Notes under the pieces: model-generated
Database searches by the model: none
Seen by the model: the letters and a program-made list of their open reading frames with translations, nothing else
Told to the model about the DNA's origin: nothing
Origin: SB15 sp964639245
GTDB taxonomy: Bacteria; Chloroflexota; Anaerolineae; Aggregatilineales; J027
NCBI GenBank assembly: GCA_964639245.1
Contig: CAZXCU010000010.1
Span: forward strand, 1-64,000
Direction: 5' to 3'
DNA: 64,000 bases
Translations under genes and position numbers: made by a program
In this document: in pieces, positions 26,908 to 36,154 of the stretch
How positions within the stretch are numbered: the first letter of the stretch is position 1
Layout: the number at the start of each line of letters is the position of its first letter

Positions 26908-27585
26908 CTAACGTGGGCAGACACGCAACGCCCGCGCCAATTCTACCCCGATGACCTGTTCATCCCGCCCGATTCGCAAGCGCAAGGGGCCATTAAACGG
27001 CGCACGCGCTACTAAATCAATTGCCTGACCGGGAACGAGTCTTATTTCCTGTAGGTAGATCAGTTTTTCGGGGTCATGGGTATTCACCCGACTAATCACC
27101 AGCGATTTTTCGGGGTCAAGTTCTGCCAGTGGCACATCCTCCACGCTGGGCATTTTCCCTTCGGCGGTAGGAATCGGTTCTCCGTGTGGACAGCGCGTGG
27201 GATACCCGGCCATTTTTTCCATATGCGCCAACAATTTATCGCTGACAGCCGCCCCCAAACCATCGGCATCCTGATGCACCTCATGCCAGCCAAACCCCAT
27301 CACCTTGACCAGAAACACTTCTACAATCCGATGCCGTCGGATGCAAAATAATGCTTCCAGTTCGCCCTTAGGAGTCAGCCGAATACCTTGATAGGGTTCA
27401 TGCTCAATCAATCCCGCCGCATGGAGGCGACTCGCCATCCGTACCACTGCTGGGGCGGTTTTGCCCATCCGTTCAGCTAATTCAGAGGTACTCACATAGG
27501 GTTCTTGCTGATACGAAGCAATTCGATAGGTTTCTGCCAAGTATTCTTGCATCGTCGAACTCGGTGAGTCGGGTTGGTTGGTCAC
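26908..27585 (-). CDS. DtxR/MntR-family metal-dependent transcriptional regulator
   Basis: A 225-residue regulator. The N-terminal winged helix (MQEYLAETYRIASYQQ, then VSTSELAERMGKTAPAVVRMASRLHAAGLIEHEPYQGIRLTPKG) fits DtxR/IdeR/MntR. The dimerisation and metal-binding domain follows with RRHRIVEVFLVKVMGFGWHEVHQDADGL and CPHGEPIP near residue 134. The C-terminal 75 residues look like a FeoA/SH3-like domain. Such proteins bind Fe2+ or Mn2+ and repress uptake genes. The GTG at 27585 has GGAG about 8 bases upstream; an ATG at 27552 is the alternative. The ferric-iron operon at 9879-13525 is an obvious but unproven target. Confidence 0.9.
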   Translation of the reverse strand: MTNQPDSPSSTMQEYLAETYRIASYQQEPYVSTSELAERMGKTAPAVVRMASRLHAAGLIEHEPYQGIRLTPKGELEALFCIRRHRIVEVFLVKVMGFGWHEVHQDADGLGAAVSDKLLAHMEKMAGYPTRCPHGEPIPTAEGKMPSVEDVPLAELDPEKSLVISRVNTHDPEKLIYLQEIRLVPGQAIDLVARAPFNGPLRLRIGRDEQVIGVELARALRVCPR

Positions 27586-27658
27586 GGGCGCTCCAAAACT
27601 TTCACATTGACTGGATTTTAATAAAACAGATAGATTTTTTCAAAATTCTGTCATTTTT

Positions 27659-28222
27659 TCAAGAGAGAGGATAGCCCCAAAACAAGGCGACTTCATTGTC
27701 TTCAAGGTCTTCATTGGTATAAAACAGCGTATTTACCCCCACAAGTTGAAAACCCATCCGTTGATAAAAATGGCAAGCGGGGGTGTTATTCGATTGGGTT
27801 TCCAGCAAAACCGCCCGGAGTCCACGCCGCCTCGACCAATCGATGGTATGCTCCATCAAACGCCGCCCGATGCCCTTGCCACGCACATCAACATCTAGCA
27901 TGATGTTCCAAACCCATGCCGTTTTGCGCCAGCCTTCTTCCTCAACATCCAGCACTCCGACCAACCGCCCAGTTGGGGTGTCTTCCACGACTTCAAGCAA
28001 GGTTTTTTCGGGCTGCATATGACGCTCACGGATGTTGCGACGTTCCATCACATTAAAATCGTATCTATCGCCCTTGTCGAAGGGAACAGGCAGCGATTCT
28101 TCGCGCAGCAACCATCCCATTGTCTGCGGAATCACTTTATACACCGTATGGGCTGTGAACGTAGGACGAATTTCTACCAGACGGTCAATATCAGGCAGGG
28201 TCATTTTCCGATAGCGAAACAT
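27659..28222 (-). CDS. GNAT family N-acetyltransferase
   Basis: A 187-residue acetyltransferase of the GNAT superfamily, transferring an acetyl group from acetyl-CoA to an unknown amine. The acetyl-CoA loop is visible as LDVDVRGKGIGRRLMEHTIDW (Q/RxxGxG/A type, near residue 108), preceded by WVWNIMLDVD and followed by LLETQSNNTPACHFYQRMGFQLVG. Its ATG overlaps the stop of the upstream histidine kinase by one base (TAATG), so it is translationally coupled to it. Substrate unknown; in this operon it might modify a protein or act independently. Confidence 0.85.
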   Translation of the reverse strand: MFRYRKMTLPDIDRLVEIRPTFTAHTVYKVIPQTMGWLLREESLPVPFDKGDRYDFNVMERRNIRERHMQPEKTLLEVVEDTPTGRLVGVLDVEEEGWRKTAWVWNIMLDVDVRGKGIGRRLMEHTIDWSRRRGLRAVLLETQSNNTPACHFYQRMGFQLVGVNTLFYTNEDLEDNEVALFWGYPLS

Positions 28223-29832
28223 TAGCTGTTGGGGGGTGGTTCAATGGGAATCCAGAACCCGAAGGTGCTGCCGATATTTTCTTCGCTTTTGAACCAGACC
28301 CGCCCATGATGATTTTCTACCGCTTGTTTGACTAAGCTCAAGCCCAAGCCACTGCCCACAATCCCATCAATTTGAGGGCGGGTAGCGCGGTAAAATTGGC
28401 GAAAAAGCTGCCCTTGCAATTCTTCGGGGATGCCCAGACCCGTGTCAGCGACAGAAAAGTAAAAGCGCTCCGCTTCCAGATAGGCAGAAAGCGTAATTGT
28501 GCCTTCGTTGGGGGTATATTTGATGGCATTGCTCACCAGATTGGCGATGGCTTCTTGAATCTGGAGGCGGTTGCCCTGAATTTTTTCGATGTCCGGTGCA
28601 AAATCCTGTACCACAGTCAGATTTTTTTCCACGATGAATTCGCGCATCTCGTCCACAATTTGAGAAATCATGTCGGAAGGCTGAATGGTTTGGCGACGGT
28701 GGAGTTGCCCATCCGCGCTCATAAATTTTTCGGTTTTGAGCGTATCTTCAATCAAATTGTCCATGCGCTGAACCGCCCGCAACACCCCATCAATGAAACG
28801 CTGGTCAGCCGGCAGATTTTGCAAGCTGTCCACCCGCAGAAGATCAATATAGCCCCAGATGATATTGATCGGGTTTTTTAAATCGTGTGTCATCATTTGT
28901 AGCATCTGGGTTTTGAGCCGCACAAAATTTCGCAGGGTGGTAACATCATGCAGCACAATAACATAACCCTGCATGATAGTATCCTCCGCAAGGACAGACA
29001 CGGTAACAACAAAATCTTGGCGGTTGGCCTCATCTTGAATTTCAAACGACTGTGACCCGCGCACCAGTTTGGCGGCTTCAATATTGCGGACAATATCCTC
29101 GTAAATATGATTTTGGGCAACTTCCAAGAGCGGTTTTCCGACGATGGCTGTCCCACGCGATACCCCTAAACTGGCATAGGCTTCAGGATTCGCCAAGACA
29201 ATCATAAAATTGGTATCTACTGCTAGCAGGGCTTCCCCAGTATTTTGTAGCACAAGTTCAAGTTGGCGCTGCTTGGTTTGCAAATCGTCAAAAAGTTGGG
29301 CGTTACGAATCGCCGTGCTGGATTGATGTGCCACAGTTGTGAGTAACTGCAAATCGTGGTCATCAAACGCATTCAATTCGGGGCTAACCAGAGTCATTAC
29401 CCCGCGTGGTTCGCCGTCATACAACACCGGAATACAAATCGCCGAGCGCACATCCACTTGGTCATCGTCCATAAAGACATGCCAACGATCATCGTTTTCG
29501 ACATCATTGACGATTGCGCCTTGTTTGTGACGAATACACCACCCTGCCAAGCCTTTTTGCAGGACATCGCGGGCCACTTCACGGGTGACTTCCGGCGGCA
29601 AATCGCGCTGGGTCAAAAAGCGCTGAATGGGCATCCCATTCACATCCAACAGGAAAAAGCTCCCTTTGGTTGCTTTGACGACTTCCATGGTGACCTTGAG
29701 CGTTTGTGCCAAGACACCATCTAAATCAATGATGTTGATGAGTTGCGCTACTTTTACAATCGCACGGAGTTCTTCTGTGCGCCGTTTGAGCAACCCCTCA
29801 GTTTCCAGTTCTTGTGTTTGTCGTTTGTCCAT
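28222..29832 (-). CDS. Cytoplasmic GAF-PAS sensor histidine kinase
   Basis: A 536-residue soluble histidine kinase with no membrane segment. A GAF domain (about 25-180) contains AGWCIRHKQGAIVNDVENDDRW and RSAICIPVLYDGEPRGVMTLVSP. A PAS domain (about 200-310) follows, then HisKA with the phosphoacceptor in MLQMMTHDLKNPINIIWGY. HATPase_c has N box EAIANLVSNAIKYT, D box ADTGLGIPEELQ and G box GSGLGLSLVKQ. No response regulator gene is adjacent. It lies 6 bases after the Ser/Thr kinase gene and is coupled to GNAT, making a two-kinase operon. Confidence 0.92.
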   Translation of the reverse strand: MDKRQTQELETEGLLKRRTEELRAIVKVAQLINIIDLDGVLAQTLKVTMEVVKATKGSFFLLDVNGMPIQRFLTQRDLPPEVTREVARDVLQKGLAGWCIRHKQGAIVNDVENDDRWHVFMDDDQVDVRSAICIPVLYDGEPRGVMTLVSPELNAFDDHDLQLLTTVAHQSSTAIRNAQLFDDLQTKQRQLELVLQNTGEALLAVDTNFMIVLANPEAYASLGVSRGTAIVGKPLLEVAQNHIYEDIVRNIEAAKLVRGSQSFEIQDEANRQDFVVTVSVLAEDTIMQGYVIVLHDVTTLRNFVRLKTQMLQMMTHDLKNPINIIWGYIDLLRVDSLQNLPADQRFIDGVLRAVQRMDNLIEDTLKTEKFMSADGQLHRRQTIQPSDMISQIVDEMREFIVEKNLTVVQDFAPDIEKIQGNRLQIQEAIANLVSNAIKYTPNEGTITLSAYLEAERFYFSVADTGLGIPEELQGQLFRQFYRATRPQIDGIVGSGLGLSLVKQAVENHHGRVWFKSEENIGSTFGFWIPIEPPPNS

Positions 29833-29838
29833 ACACTT

Positions 29839-32373
29839 TTACGGAAGCGAAAATTCGCAGCTTCCAGCCTCTATTTGACACTCGATAATAGCAACTTCAG
29901 ATAAGTATACAGTGAATATGCTAGCTGTGTCATTGGCGGGCAACCAGAAATGGTAAGAGGGATTACGTTGAATCCAGCCAAACCGATTATCACATTCGTC
30001 GGGAATGAGGTTGGCGTTGCTATCATCGGCAAAAAGCTGATAACATCCGCCCGTGGGCAGCGCAAAGATTGAGCCGCGTCCAGCCGAAAAGCGGTCATTT
30101 TGCCAAGCCGATGCTTCAAAGACACGGTTACGACCTTCAGGAACAATTTGCTCAAACGACAAATCGCTGATGTCTACAGTCTGACCACCAAGATTGATGA
30201 CATATAAATATTGCTCGGTATACACCAATTTTAAGCCCGCTTCTGCTTCCGTTGGTTCCGGTGAGGGTGTGCTGGTGTTCGGTGGACGGGTAGATGTGGC
30301 TTGTCGTGTGGGCGGCAAGGTTGACGTTGCTGTGGGGCGTTCGGTAGGTTCAAGGGTCTCTAGGGTCGGCTGCGGGGTGTTGGTGGGCAGATCAAAACCC
30401 ATCAAATCCGCCCGTTGGAGCGAAAATTCACACCGGGGGGTGTCTAGCGCACAGGTAGCAACTTCGCGCCGTCCTAAGGAGACGACAAATGATTCTGCGT
30501 CGGCATCCTCACTTGTCCAGAAAATCGAAATAGCCCCCGGCGACACCCAATTCAGAACCGTTTCGCATAGCTCATTCGGAATTTCTTCATTTGCCGCCGA
30601 GGGGAAAGTCACAATCTGGAAGCAATCACGCGGGGCAAGGTTGCTCAACAAGCGAGCATTTGCCACATTCCCAAATTGTTCGGCTACATCAAAGCGATAA
30701 GTTCGGATGTCTGTCGTCAAAGTAAATTGTAAGTCACGGATGTTGATATTTTCGTCCGTCATGTTGATGATGAGCAGCCAATCTTCGGTATATAACAAAC
30801 GGACTTCCGGCGGCAGCGCTGTCGCACTAGGTGGCAAAAGTGCCTGCTGCTCGGTTGCGGTTGCTGTAGGCGTGGATGTATGGGTCGCTGTGAATGTAGC
30901 GGTTGCTGTCGCCGTAGGAGTGTAGGTGAGTGTCTGGGTTGGCGTGGGGGTATCGGTCGGTGTTGCACTGGGCGTGTTGGTGGGTGTATTCGTTTCAGTC
31001 GGTGACGGTGTGTTGGTTGGTGTATCAGTATCCGTAGGGGTATGCGTCGGAGTGAAAGTCTCGGTTGGGGTGGGTGTATCAGTAAAAAGTGCTACCGCCG
31101 TTTGTGAGCTTGCTGCGTTTTCTGCCCGTTCGGTAGACCGTACATTTGCTGCAATTGCCGCCGCCGTATTTTCACTTTCGGCCTGTGTGAGTCCGCTGTC
31201 CTCATCTTGATTCATCTGTGTAAATGCAAAAAACAATGCCCCACCCATCAAAAACAACAGTAGCATAATAATCACTATGAGTAGCGAATTATTATTACTT
31301 TGCGGTTGAGGGGGATATGGCAGCGTAGGAGGATAGGGTAAAGAACTCCCTGCCGGAGGGGTAAAATCCGTTGGATATTGCATCCGCGAGGGGCGGTCTG
31401 GTGATGTTTGATAATAGGGCATTTGATTTGGCTGCCCGTAATACGGGGGGGCAGTGGGCGTGGGAACGGGCGGTGGTGGGATAATCGCCTTTAGTTCGGC
31501 AGTATCTTCGTCATCCACAAGACCCGTTTGATTGATGGCGGCCTCAAGCGCTTTATACAATTCGTAACCACTGGCGTAGCGGTCTTTAATATCTTTATTC
31601 AGCGCTTTCATCAAGACTTTTTCTACCGCCGGAGAAATTTGCGAGTTATACAAACTCGGCTTCGGCGGTGTATCGTTCAAATGTTTGAGCGCCACACTCA
31701 TGGCCGAGGGTTCATCAAACGGCACCCGTCCGGCAAACGCCTCGTAAAACACCACTCCGAGCGCATATAAATCACTTTGTGGCACGGCTTTTGCCGAAGA
31801 AATAGCCTGTTCTGGTGCGATATAATGCGCCGTGCCAAAGGTATCCCCCAGCGTGCCTTCCGGGACACTCAAAGCCAGTCCGAAATCCATCAACATGGCA
31901 CGATTTTCTCTTTTAGTAATCATGATGTTGGACGGCTTAATATCGCGGTGGATGACCCCTTGTGCGTGAGCGTAATCCAGCGCCTGGGTGATGTCCCGCG
32001 CAATGGTCAAAATTTCGCTTGCAGGCATATACTGACCGCGTTCCGCATGATATTTCAAGCGCCCACGCATGTCATCGCCTTCAAGGAAGTGCATTGCCAT
32101 GTAGTAAATGCCTTCGGCCTGCCCGAACTGGTAAATCCCCACAATGTTGGGATGATTCAATCGCGCAATTGCCCGCGCTTCTTTAGTGAATCGTTCGGTG
32201 TATTCGGCTTCGTCGGCGGTAGAAAAATCCCCGCTGATCACTTTGATCGCAGCATAGCGCTCCAGATTTGCATCGTAGCCTTGGTAGACCCGTGCCATGC
32301 CTCCCCGTCCAAGTAAACTCTGGATGGTATAATCGCCTAACTTTTTGCCAATCAGGGAGTCGGGCAGCGCCAT
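29839..32373 (-). CDS. PknB-type Ser/Thr protein kinase, membrane-anchored, with Thr/Pro-rich linker
   Basis: An 844-residue Hanks-type kinase. The kinase domain is residues about 12-275: glycine loop LLGRGGMARVYQG, ATP lysine in AAIKVI, catalytic loop IHRDIKPSN, DFG as MDFGLAL, and APEQ. A Pro/Tyr-rich stretch leads to one membrane helix (about 362-384, SLLIVIIMLLLFLMGG). Then comes a long TPT/TDTP/TNTP repeat spacer (about 425-520) and two similar extracytoplasmic domains, each with a YTEDWLLIIN or YTEQYLYVIN start and a conserved Cys-containing end. No PASTA domains. The outer domains are unrecognised and look duplicated. It heads the operon with the histidine kinase and GNAT, and is divergent from clpC. 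Confidence 0.92.
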   Translation of the reverse strand: MALPDSLIGKKLGDYTIQSLLGRGGMARVYQGYDANLERYAAIKVISGDFSTADEAEYTERFTKEARAIARLNHPNIVGIYQFGQAEGIYYMAMHFLEGDDMRGRLKYHAERGQYMPASEILTIARDITQALDYAHAQGVIHRDIKPSNIMITKRENRAMLMDFGLALSVPEGTLGDTFGTAHYIAPEQAISSAKAVPQSDLYALGVVFYEAFAGRVPFDEPSAMSVALKHLNDTPPKPSLYNSQISPAVEKVLMKALNKDIKDRYASGYELYKALEAAINQTGLVDDEDTAELKAIIPPPPVPTPTAPPYYGQPNQMPYYQTSPDRPSRMQYPTDFTPPAGSSLPYPPTLPYPPQPQSNNNSLLIVIIMLLLFLMGGALFFAFTQMNQDEDSGLTQAESENTAAAIAANVRSTERAENAASSQTAVALFTDTPTPTETFTPTHTPTDTDTPTNTPSPTETNTPTNTPSATPTDTPTPTQTLTYTPTATATATFTATHTSTPTATATEQQALLPPSATALPPEVRLLYTEDWLLIINMTDENINIRDLQFTLTTDIRTYRFDVAEQFGNVANARLLSNLAPRDCFQIVTFPSAANEEIPNELCETVLNWVSPGAISIFWTSEDADAESFVVSLGRREVATCALDTPRCEFSLQRADLMGFDLPTNTPQPTLETLEPTERPTATSTLPPTRQATSTRPPNTSTPSPEPTEAEAGLKLVYTEQYLYVINLGGQTVDISDLSFEQIVPEGRNRVFEASAWQNDRFSAGRGSIFALPTGGCYQLFADDSNANLIPDECDNRFGWIQRNPSYHFWLPANDTASIFTVYLSEVAIIECQIEAGSCEFSLP

Positions 32374-32465
32374 AAAATGATCCTGTATCCCAAAAACAAA
32401 CTTTAACGCTAACAGTATAGCGTTTTCTCACCCAGAATGGTAACGAATTCACAAAACTTTTTTAT

Positions 32466-32493
32466 CTATCCGCATCCATGGATAGGTTATAAT
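32466..32493 (+). promoter_or_regulatory. clpC-type gene promoter with overlapping dyad
   Basis: A perfect -10 TATAAT at 32488-32493 lies 20 bases before the ATG at 32513. Immediately upstream is an inverted repeat CTATCC-N8-GGATAG (32466-32485) in the -35/spacer region, a candidate operator. It is neither a CIRCE nor a CtsR site. The -10 position rules out the GTG-like start at 32492. Confidence 0.5.
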
Positions 32494-32512
32494 GTCACTA
32501 TGGAGGTCAACG

Positions 32513-34864
32513 ATGCCAAACTCACCCTTAGACCTGAGCGATAATGATGTCCGCCGCTTTTGTGAACCCCTGCTCAAAGACAGCAAAGAAGAAGCCTCTC
32601 GCCTGCGCCACAATTACATTGGCACAGAGCATATTTTTAACGGCCTAACGCGGATTCCCGGCGGGATTACCTCGCGGATGCTGCGCGAATCTGGGCTTGA
32701 CCCGCGTGAAGTTCGCAATCGGATTCGCCGTGAGGTCGGGATGGGCGACGATGTTATTTCAGAAAATCCTCCCTTCACCCCGCGTGCTTTCCGCGTGTTG
32801 TCACAAGCCGTTTATCTGGCGGACGATATGGGCGAACAGCAGGTGGTGGAGGAACAACTTCTGCTCTCCTTGCTGCAAGAAGGGCGTGGCGTGCCGATTC
32901 GTGTGCTGCTGGAATTTGATGTTGATATTGAATATTGGATTGAATACCTTACCCGTCGCTTGAATTTGGATGACGATGCCTCCGACGACGAGGGGGTGCG
33001 CTTTCGGGATGATGTTTATTACCAAGATATGGATATGCACGCACCGTTCCACATGGATTCGGATGATGATTATGATTCCTTCCCATCCATGCCCACCCCC
33101 CTCCTCAATAAATATGGGCGTGACCTGACCGAACAGGCCAAATTAGGCAAAATTCACGAGGCCATTGGGCGGGATACTGAAATTCGAGCAGTGGCCCGTA
33201 CCCTTTCTCGCAGTAAGAAAAATAACCCCCTGCTGGTGGGGGATGCGGGTGTGGGCAAAACGGCGGTAGTGGAAGGGCTGGCGTGGCAAATCGCACAGGG
33301 AAAAGCGCCCGCCACGCTCAAAGATAAGCGGATTGTACAAATTGAAATTGGTACATTGGTTGCGGGAACGAGCTTGCGCGGTCAATTTGAGGAACGCTTG
33401 GTGGGCATTGTGGAAGAAGCCCGTACTGCCAATAATGTCATCTTGTTTATTGATGAAATCCACACCATTGTGGGGGCGGGTGACACCATTGACAGCAATC
33501 TGGATGCCGCGAACATCCTCAAACCGGCGCTGGCACGCGGCGAAATCTCCTGCGTTGGGGCGACCACCTATGAGGAATATCGTAAAGCTGTTGCCAAAGA
33601 CCCCGCGCTAGACAGGCGCTTCCGCACGATCGAAATTCGTGAGCCTTCGGAAGCGGAATCGCTGATGATTTTGGAGCAAATGTACAAACGCTACGAAAAT
33701 CATCATCATGTGACCATTTTGCCCGAAGCGCGTGAGGCGGCGGTCAAACTTTCCGCCCGGTATCTGCCAGACCGTCGTTTGCCGGACAAAGCGCTGGATT
33801 TATTGGATGAAGCCTGCGCCCGCATTGTGATTCAAACCCATACACCCGATGAAGAATCTGCGCCTTCCATGGAAGTCAACGCGCACACTGTTCGGGAAGT
33901 CATCAGCGAATGGACGGGTATTCCCGTGGCGGAACTCACCGCCAGCGAACGCGCCCGCATTGCCAGCATGGAAGACCGGATTAATCAACGGGTCATCGGG
34001 CAGGCAGAGGGTGTTAAAACAGTGGTTGCGACCATCAAAACACAACGTGCGGGACTCGGCAATTTTCGCCGTCCTACCGGAGTCTTTTTATTTGTGGGGC
34101 CAAGCGGGGTTGGCAAAACCGAACTGGCACGCGCCCTTGCCGAATTCATGTTTGGCGATGACGACGCAATGATTCGTCTGGATATGTCCGAATTTTATGA
34201 TGAACATACCGCCGCCCGGTTGATTGGTGCGCCGCCCGGTTATAAAGGGGCAGAAAAAGGCGGTCAACTGACCGAAGCGCTCCGCCGTAAACCCTATTCT
34301 GTCGTGCTGCTGGATGAAGTGGAAAAAGCCGCCCCGCAGGTGTTCGATTTGTTCTTACAGGTGTTCGACGAAGGCCGTCTGTCGGACTCGAACGGCGCAA
34401 CTGTGGATGCCCGCCATGCGGTATGGATCATGACCAGCAATATTGGGTCAGAAGATGTCGGTAAGGGGTTGGGATTTATGGGGCAGGACAACGACCTCCC
34501 CAACTACAAAGAACACATGAAAAAATTCTTCCGTCCCGAATTTCTCAATCGGCTGGATGAGGTGGTTGTGTTCAAGCCGCTTGACCGCGCTGCCCTTGAC
34601 CGCATTCTTGACCAACAGTTGGATGAAGTCATCGAAAAACTCGATGCACAAAATTTATCGCTGATTTTGACCCAAGAAGCGCGTGCCTTGATTTTGCAGG
34701 ATGGCTACTCCCCGGCGGAGGGCGCACGTCCTTTGCGCCGTGCCATTGAACGGCTTTTGACCCGCCCCCTGTCCTCTGAAATTATGGAGGATAAATTCGG
34801 GCCGGGCGATGTGGTGCGGGTATTGGTCAATGAAGACAAATTAACCTTTGAGCGTGGTAATTAA
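32513..34864 (+). CDS. clpC: ClpC/ClpA-type AAA+ unfoldase (Clp protease ATP-binding subunit)
   Basis: A 783-residue double-AAA+ chaperone that unfolds proteins for ClpP. The N domain (about 5-145) is Clp_N-like (EEASRLRHNYIGTEHIFNGL), followed by an acidic linker. D1 has Walker A GDAGVGKTAVVEGL and Walker B VILFIDEIHTIVGAG. D2 has GPSGVGKTELARAL and VVLLDEVEKAAPQV. The segment between D1 and D2 is short, with neither a ClpB-size coiled coil nor a recognisable UVR motif. D2 carries a GKGLGF loop that could be the ClpP-binding IGF/IGL equivalent. I chose the ATG at 32513 because GGAGG lies 6 bases upstream and the -10 overlaps the longer frame. Confidence 0.92.
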   Translation: MPNSPLDLSDNDVRRFCEPLLKDSKEEASRLRHNYIGTEHIFNGLTRIPGGITSRMLRESGLDPREVRNRIRREVGMGDDVISENPPFTPRAFRVLSQAVYLADDMGEQQVVEEQLLLSLLQEGRGVPIRVLLEFDVDIEYWIEYLTRRLNLDDDASDDEGVRFRDDVYYQDMDMHAPFHMDSDDDYDSFPSMPTPLLNKYGRDLTEQAKLGKIHEAIGRDTEIRAVARTLSRSKKNNPLLVGDAGVGKTAVVEGLAWQIAQGKAPATLKDKRIVQIEIGTLVAGTSLRGQFEERLVGIVEEARTANNVILFIDEIHTIVGAGDTIDSNLDAANILKPALARGEISCVGATTYEEYRKAVAKDPALDRRFRTIEIREPSEAESLMILEQMYKRYENHHHVTILPEAREAAVKLSARYLPDRRLPDKALDLLDEACARIVIQTHTPDEESAPSMEVNAHTVREVISEWTGIPVAELTASERARIASMEDRINQRVIGQAEGVKTVVATIKTQRAGLGNFRRPTGVFLFVGPSGVGKTELARALAEFMFGDDDAMIRLDMSEFYDEHTAARLIGAPPGYKGAEKGGQLTEALRRKPYSVVLLDEVEKAAPQVFDLFLQVFDEGRLSDSNGATVDARHAVWIMTSNIGSEDVGKGLGFMGQDNDLPNYKEHMKKFFRPEFLNRLDEVVVFKPLDRAALDRILDQQLDEVIEKLDAQNLSLILTQEARALILQDGYSPAEGARPLRRAIERLLTRPLSSEIMEDKFGPGDVVRVLVNEDKLTFERGN

Positions 34865-34916
34865 TCCACGCTCCACCCCATCCACTTTCACAGGATACTA
34901 TTCAAAGGGTGGTGAT

Positions 34917-36095
34917 ATGAGAATCTTGATTGCTGTCTTATTGTGTGTGATGGGGTTTTCTGTATCCGTCACTGCCCAAGAACCCCTGGATGACCCGCTG
35001 CAAGATTTTTCTGACAAAGCCGAACCCGCGCCTGTGTCTATCAGCGCTGATATCCCGGTGATTTTTCGTCAGCCTGCTCCATCGTCCATTCAGCCATCAT
35101 TCGTAGGGCCACAACTTCTCCTAAAATCGGGCGGGGTCGATCTTGAAAATCTCTCTGTGACTTTGCCACTGTATCGTGGACAAATGGCAAGTGGCGAAAC
35201 CGTCTGGTACATCATTACTGATGCCAGCAATGAAGGCAAAGCCAACGAAATGGGGGTGAATTACGCGCCCAAATTAGCCAACAGTGACATTGGCACGGCA
35301 GTCCGTCCGGCAACCCTTAACCCGGATGGCAGTGTGACCTTTGAACGCGGCACTGTCGATTTTTCTCCTGAACGGATTATCACGCCCGGCGCAGCACCCA
35401 ATAGTTTTCCACCCGCACAATTTCAACCCGGCGCGGTGGGCGATGTGTTTTACAGCCCGCTTATGAGACTCGGCGGCACGATTTACAATGCACCCATCCT
35501 CGCTTTTAATGTTCCCGAAGAAGCGCTCAATTTTTGCGAAGGTGGGGTAGATAACACCCTTATTCATGACAATGTAAAAGCCATTTGCCCCGCCGAAGGT
35601 ACGGTCACGCTGCATTTAATCGCTGGCTTCAGTTACAGTCGTCCGGTGTTTTATATCAGCACGGACTCAAATGACGAATTAACCGCCACCTTAGAAGGGG
35701 CAATTTTCGCGCCTGCCTTGCAAAATTTTGCTGTCGCTGACAGTGGCACGAGTGCCTTTAAAGCCGTCGAATCCCTGTATGTTTTTATCAACGGGCCAAC
35801 CGGAGTCGGCAATCCACAGCGACAGGGTTTGACCAGCGCCCTGAACGGCGAAGGTGGTTCCTTGAATGTGACGGGTGGAATCCCGACCCTTTCCACAGAA
35901 TACAGTCCCTTATGGGCAGTTACGCCGGCGGTTTGGACACAGGAGGCGATTGACTTGGGCTACCGTTCGCGGTTGACGGATGAATTTCAGATATTAGGAT
36001 TTGCCGCGCAGGGTTGGCTGGTGGGGCCAAACGATGAAATTTTTGGCTATTCGGGGGTGGTCGTCAACTGCCCTGTGGTGTATCGGTTGCTGTAA
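34917..36095 (+). CDS. Secreted hypothetical protein
   Basis: A 392-residue exported protein of a family I cannot name. Residues 1-20 form a signal peptide (ending VSVTAQ). The mature part is beta-rich, without membrane helices. Visible features are PLYRGQMASGETVWYIITDASNEGKANEMGVNYAPKL-like text near residue 75-110 (key residues W, D, N, G), SPLMRLGGTIYNAPILAFN, and a C-terminal GYSGVVVNCPVVYRLL. Three or four cysteines might pair. The ATG at 34917 has AAAGGGTGG upstream and begins at the signal peptide; the longer frame overlaps clpC. Separate from clpC by 52 bases and possibly co-transcribed. Confidence 0.72.
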   Translation: MRILIAVLLCVMGFSVSVTAQEPLDDPLQDFSDKAEPAPVSISADIPVIFRQPAPSSIQPSFVGPQLLLKSGGVDLENLSVTLPLYRGQMASGETVWYIITDASNEGKANEMGVNYAPKLANSDIGTAVRPATLNPDGSVTFERGTVDFSPERIITPGAAPNSFPPAQFQPGAVGDVFYSPLMRLGGTIYNAPILAFNVPEEALNFCEGGVDNTLIHDNVKAICPAEGTVTLHLIAGFSYSRPVFYISTDSNDELTATLEGAIFAPALQNFAVADSGTSAFKAVESLYVFINGPTGVGNPQRQGLTSALNGEGGSLNVTGGIPTLSTEYSPLWAVTPAVWTQEAIDLGYRSRLTDEFQILGFAAQGWLVGPNDEIFGYSGVVVNCPVVYRLL

Positions 36096-36110
36096 TTTAG
36101 CACATTAGAG

Positions 36111-36130
36111 AGGTCAGTTTCGGCTGACCT
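36111..36130 (+). terminator. Weak stem-loop
   Basis: AGGTCAG (36111-36117) pairs with CTGACCT (36124-36130) around a 6-base loop, 16 bases after the stop of the secreted protein, followed by an AT-rich stretch but no solid T-run. Confidence 0.45.
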
Positions 36131-36154
36131 TCTACAATTTTGGAGTTTCTATCT

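Noticed and set aside
28372..28881. 169-codon plus-strand frame opposite the histidine kinase
   Set aside because: Exact shadow of conserved kinase motifs on the other strand, no ribosome site.
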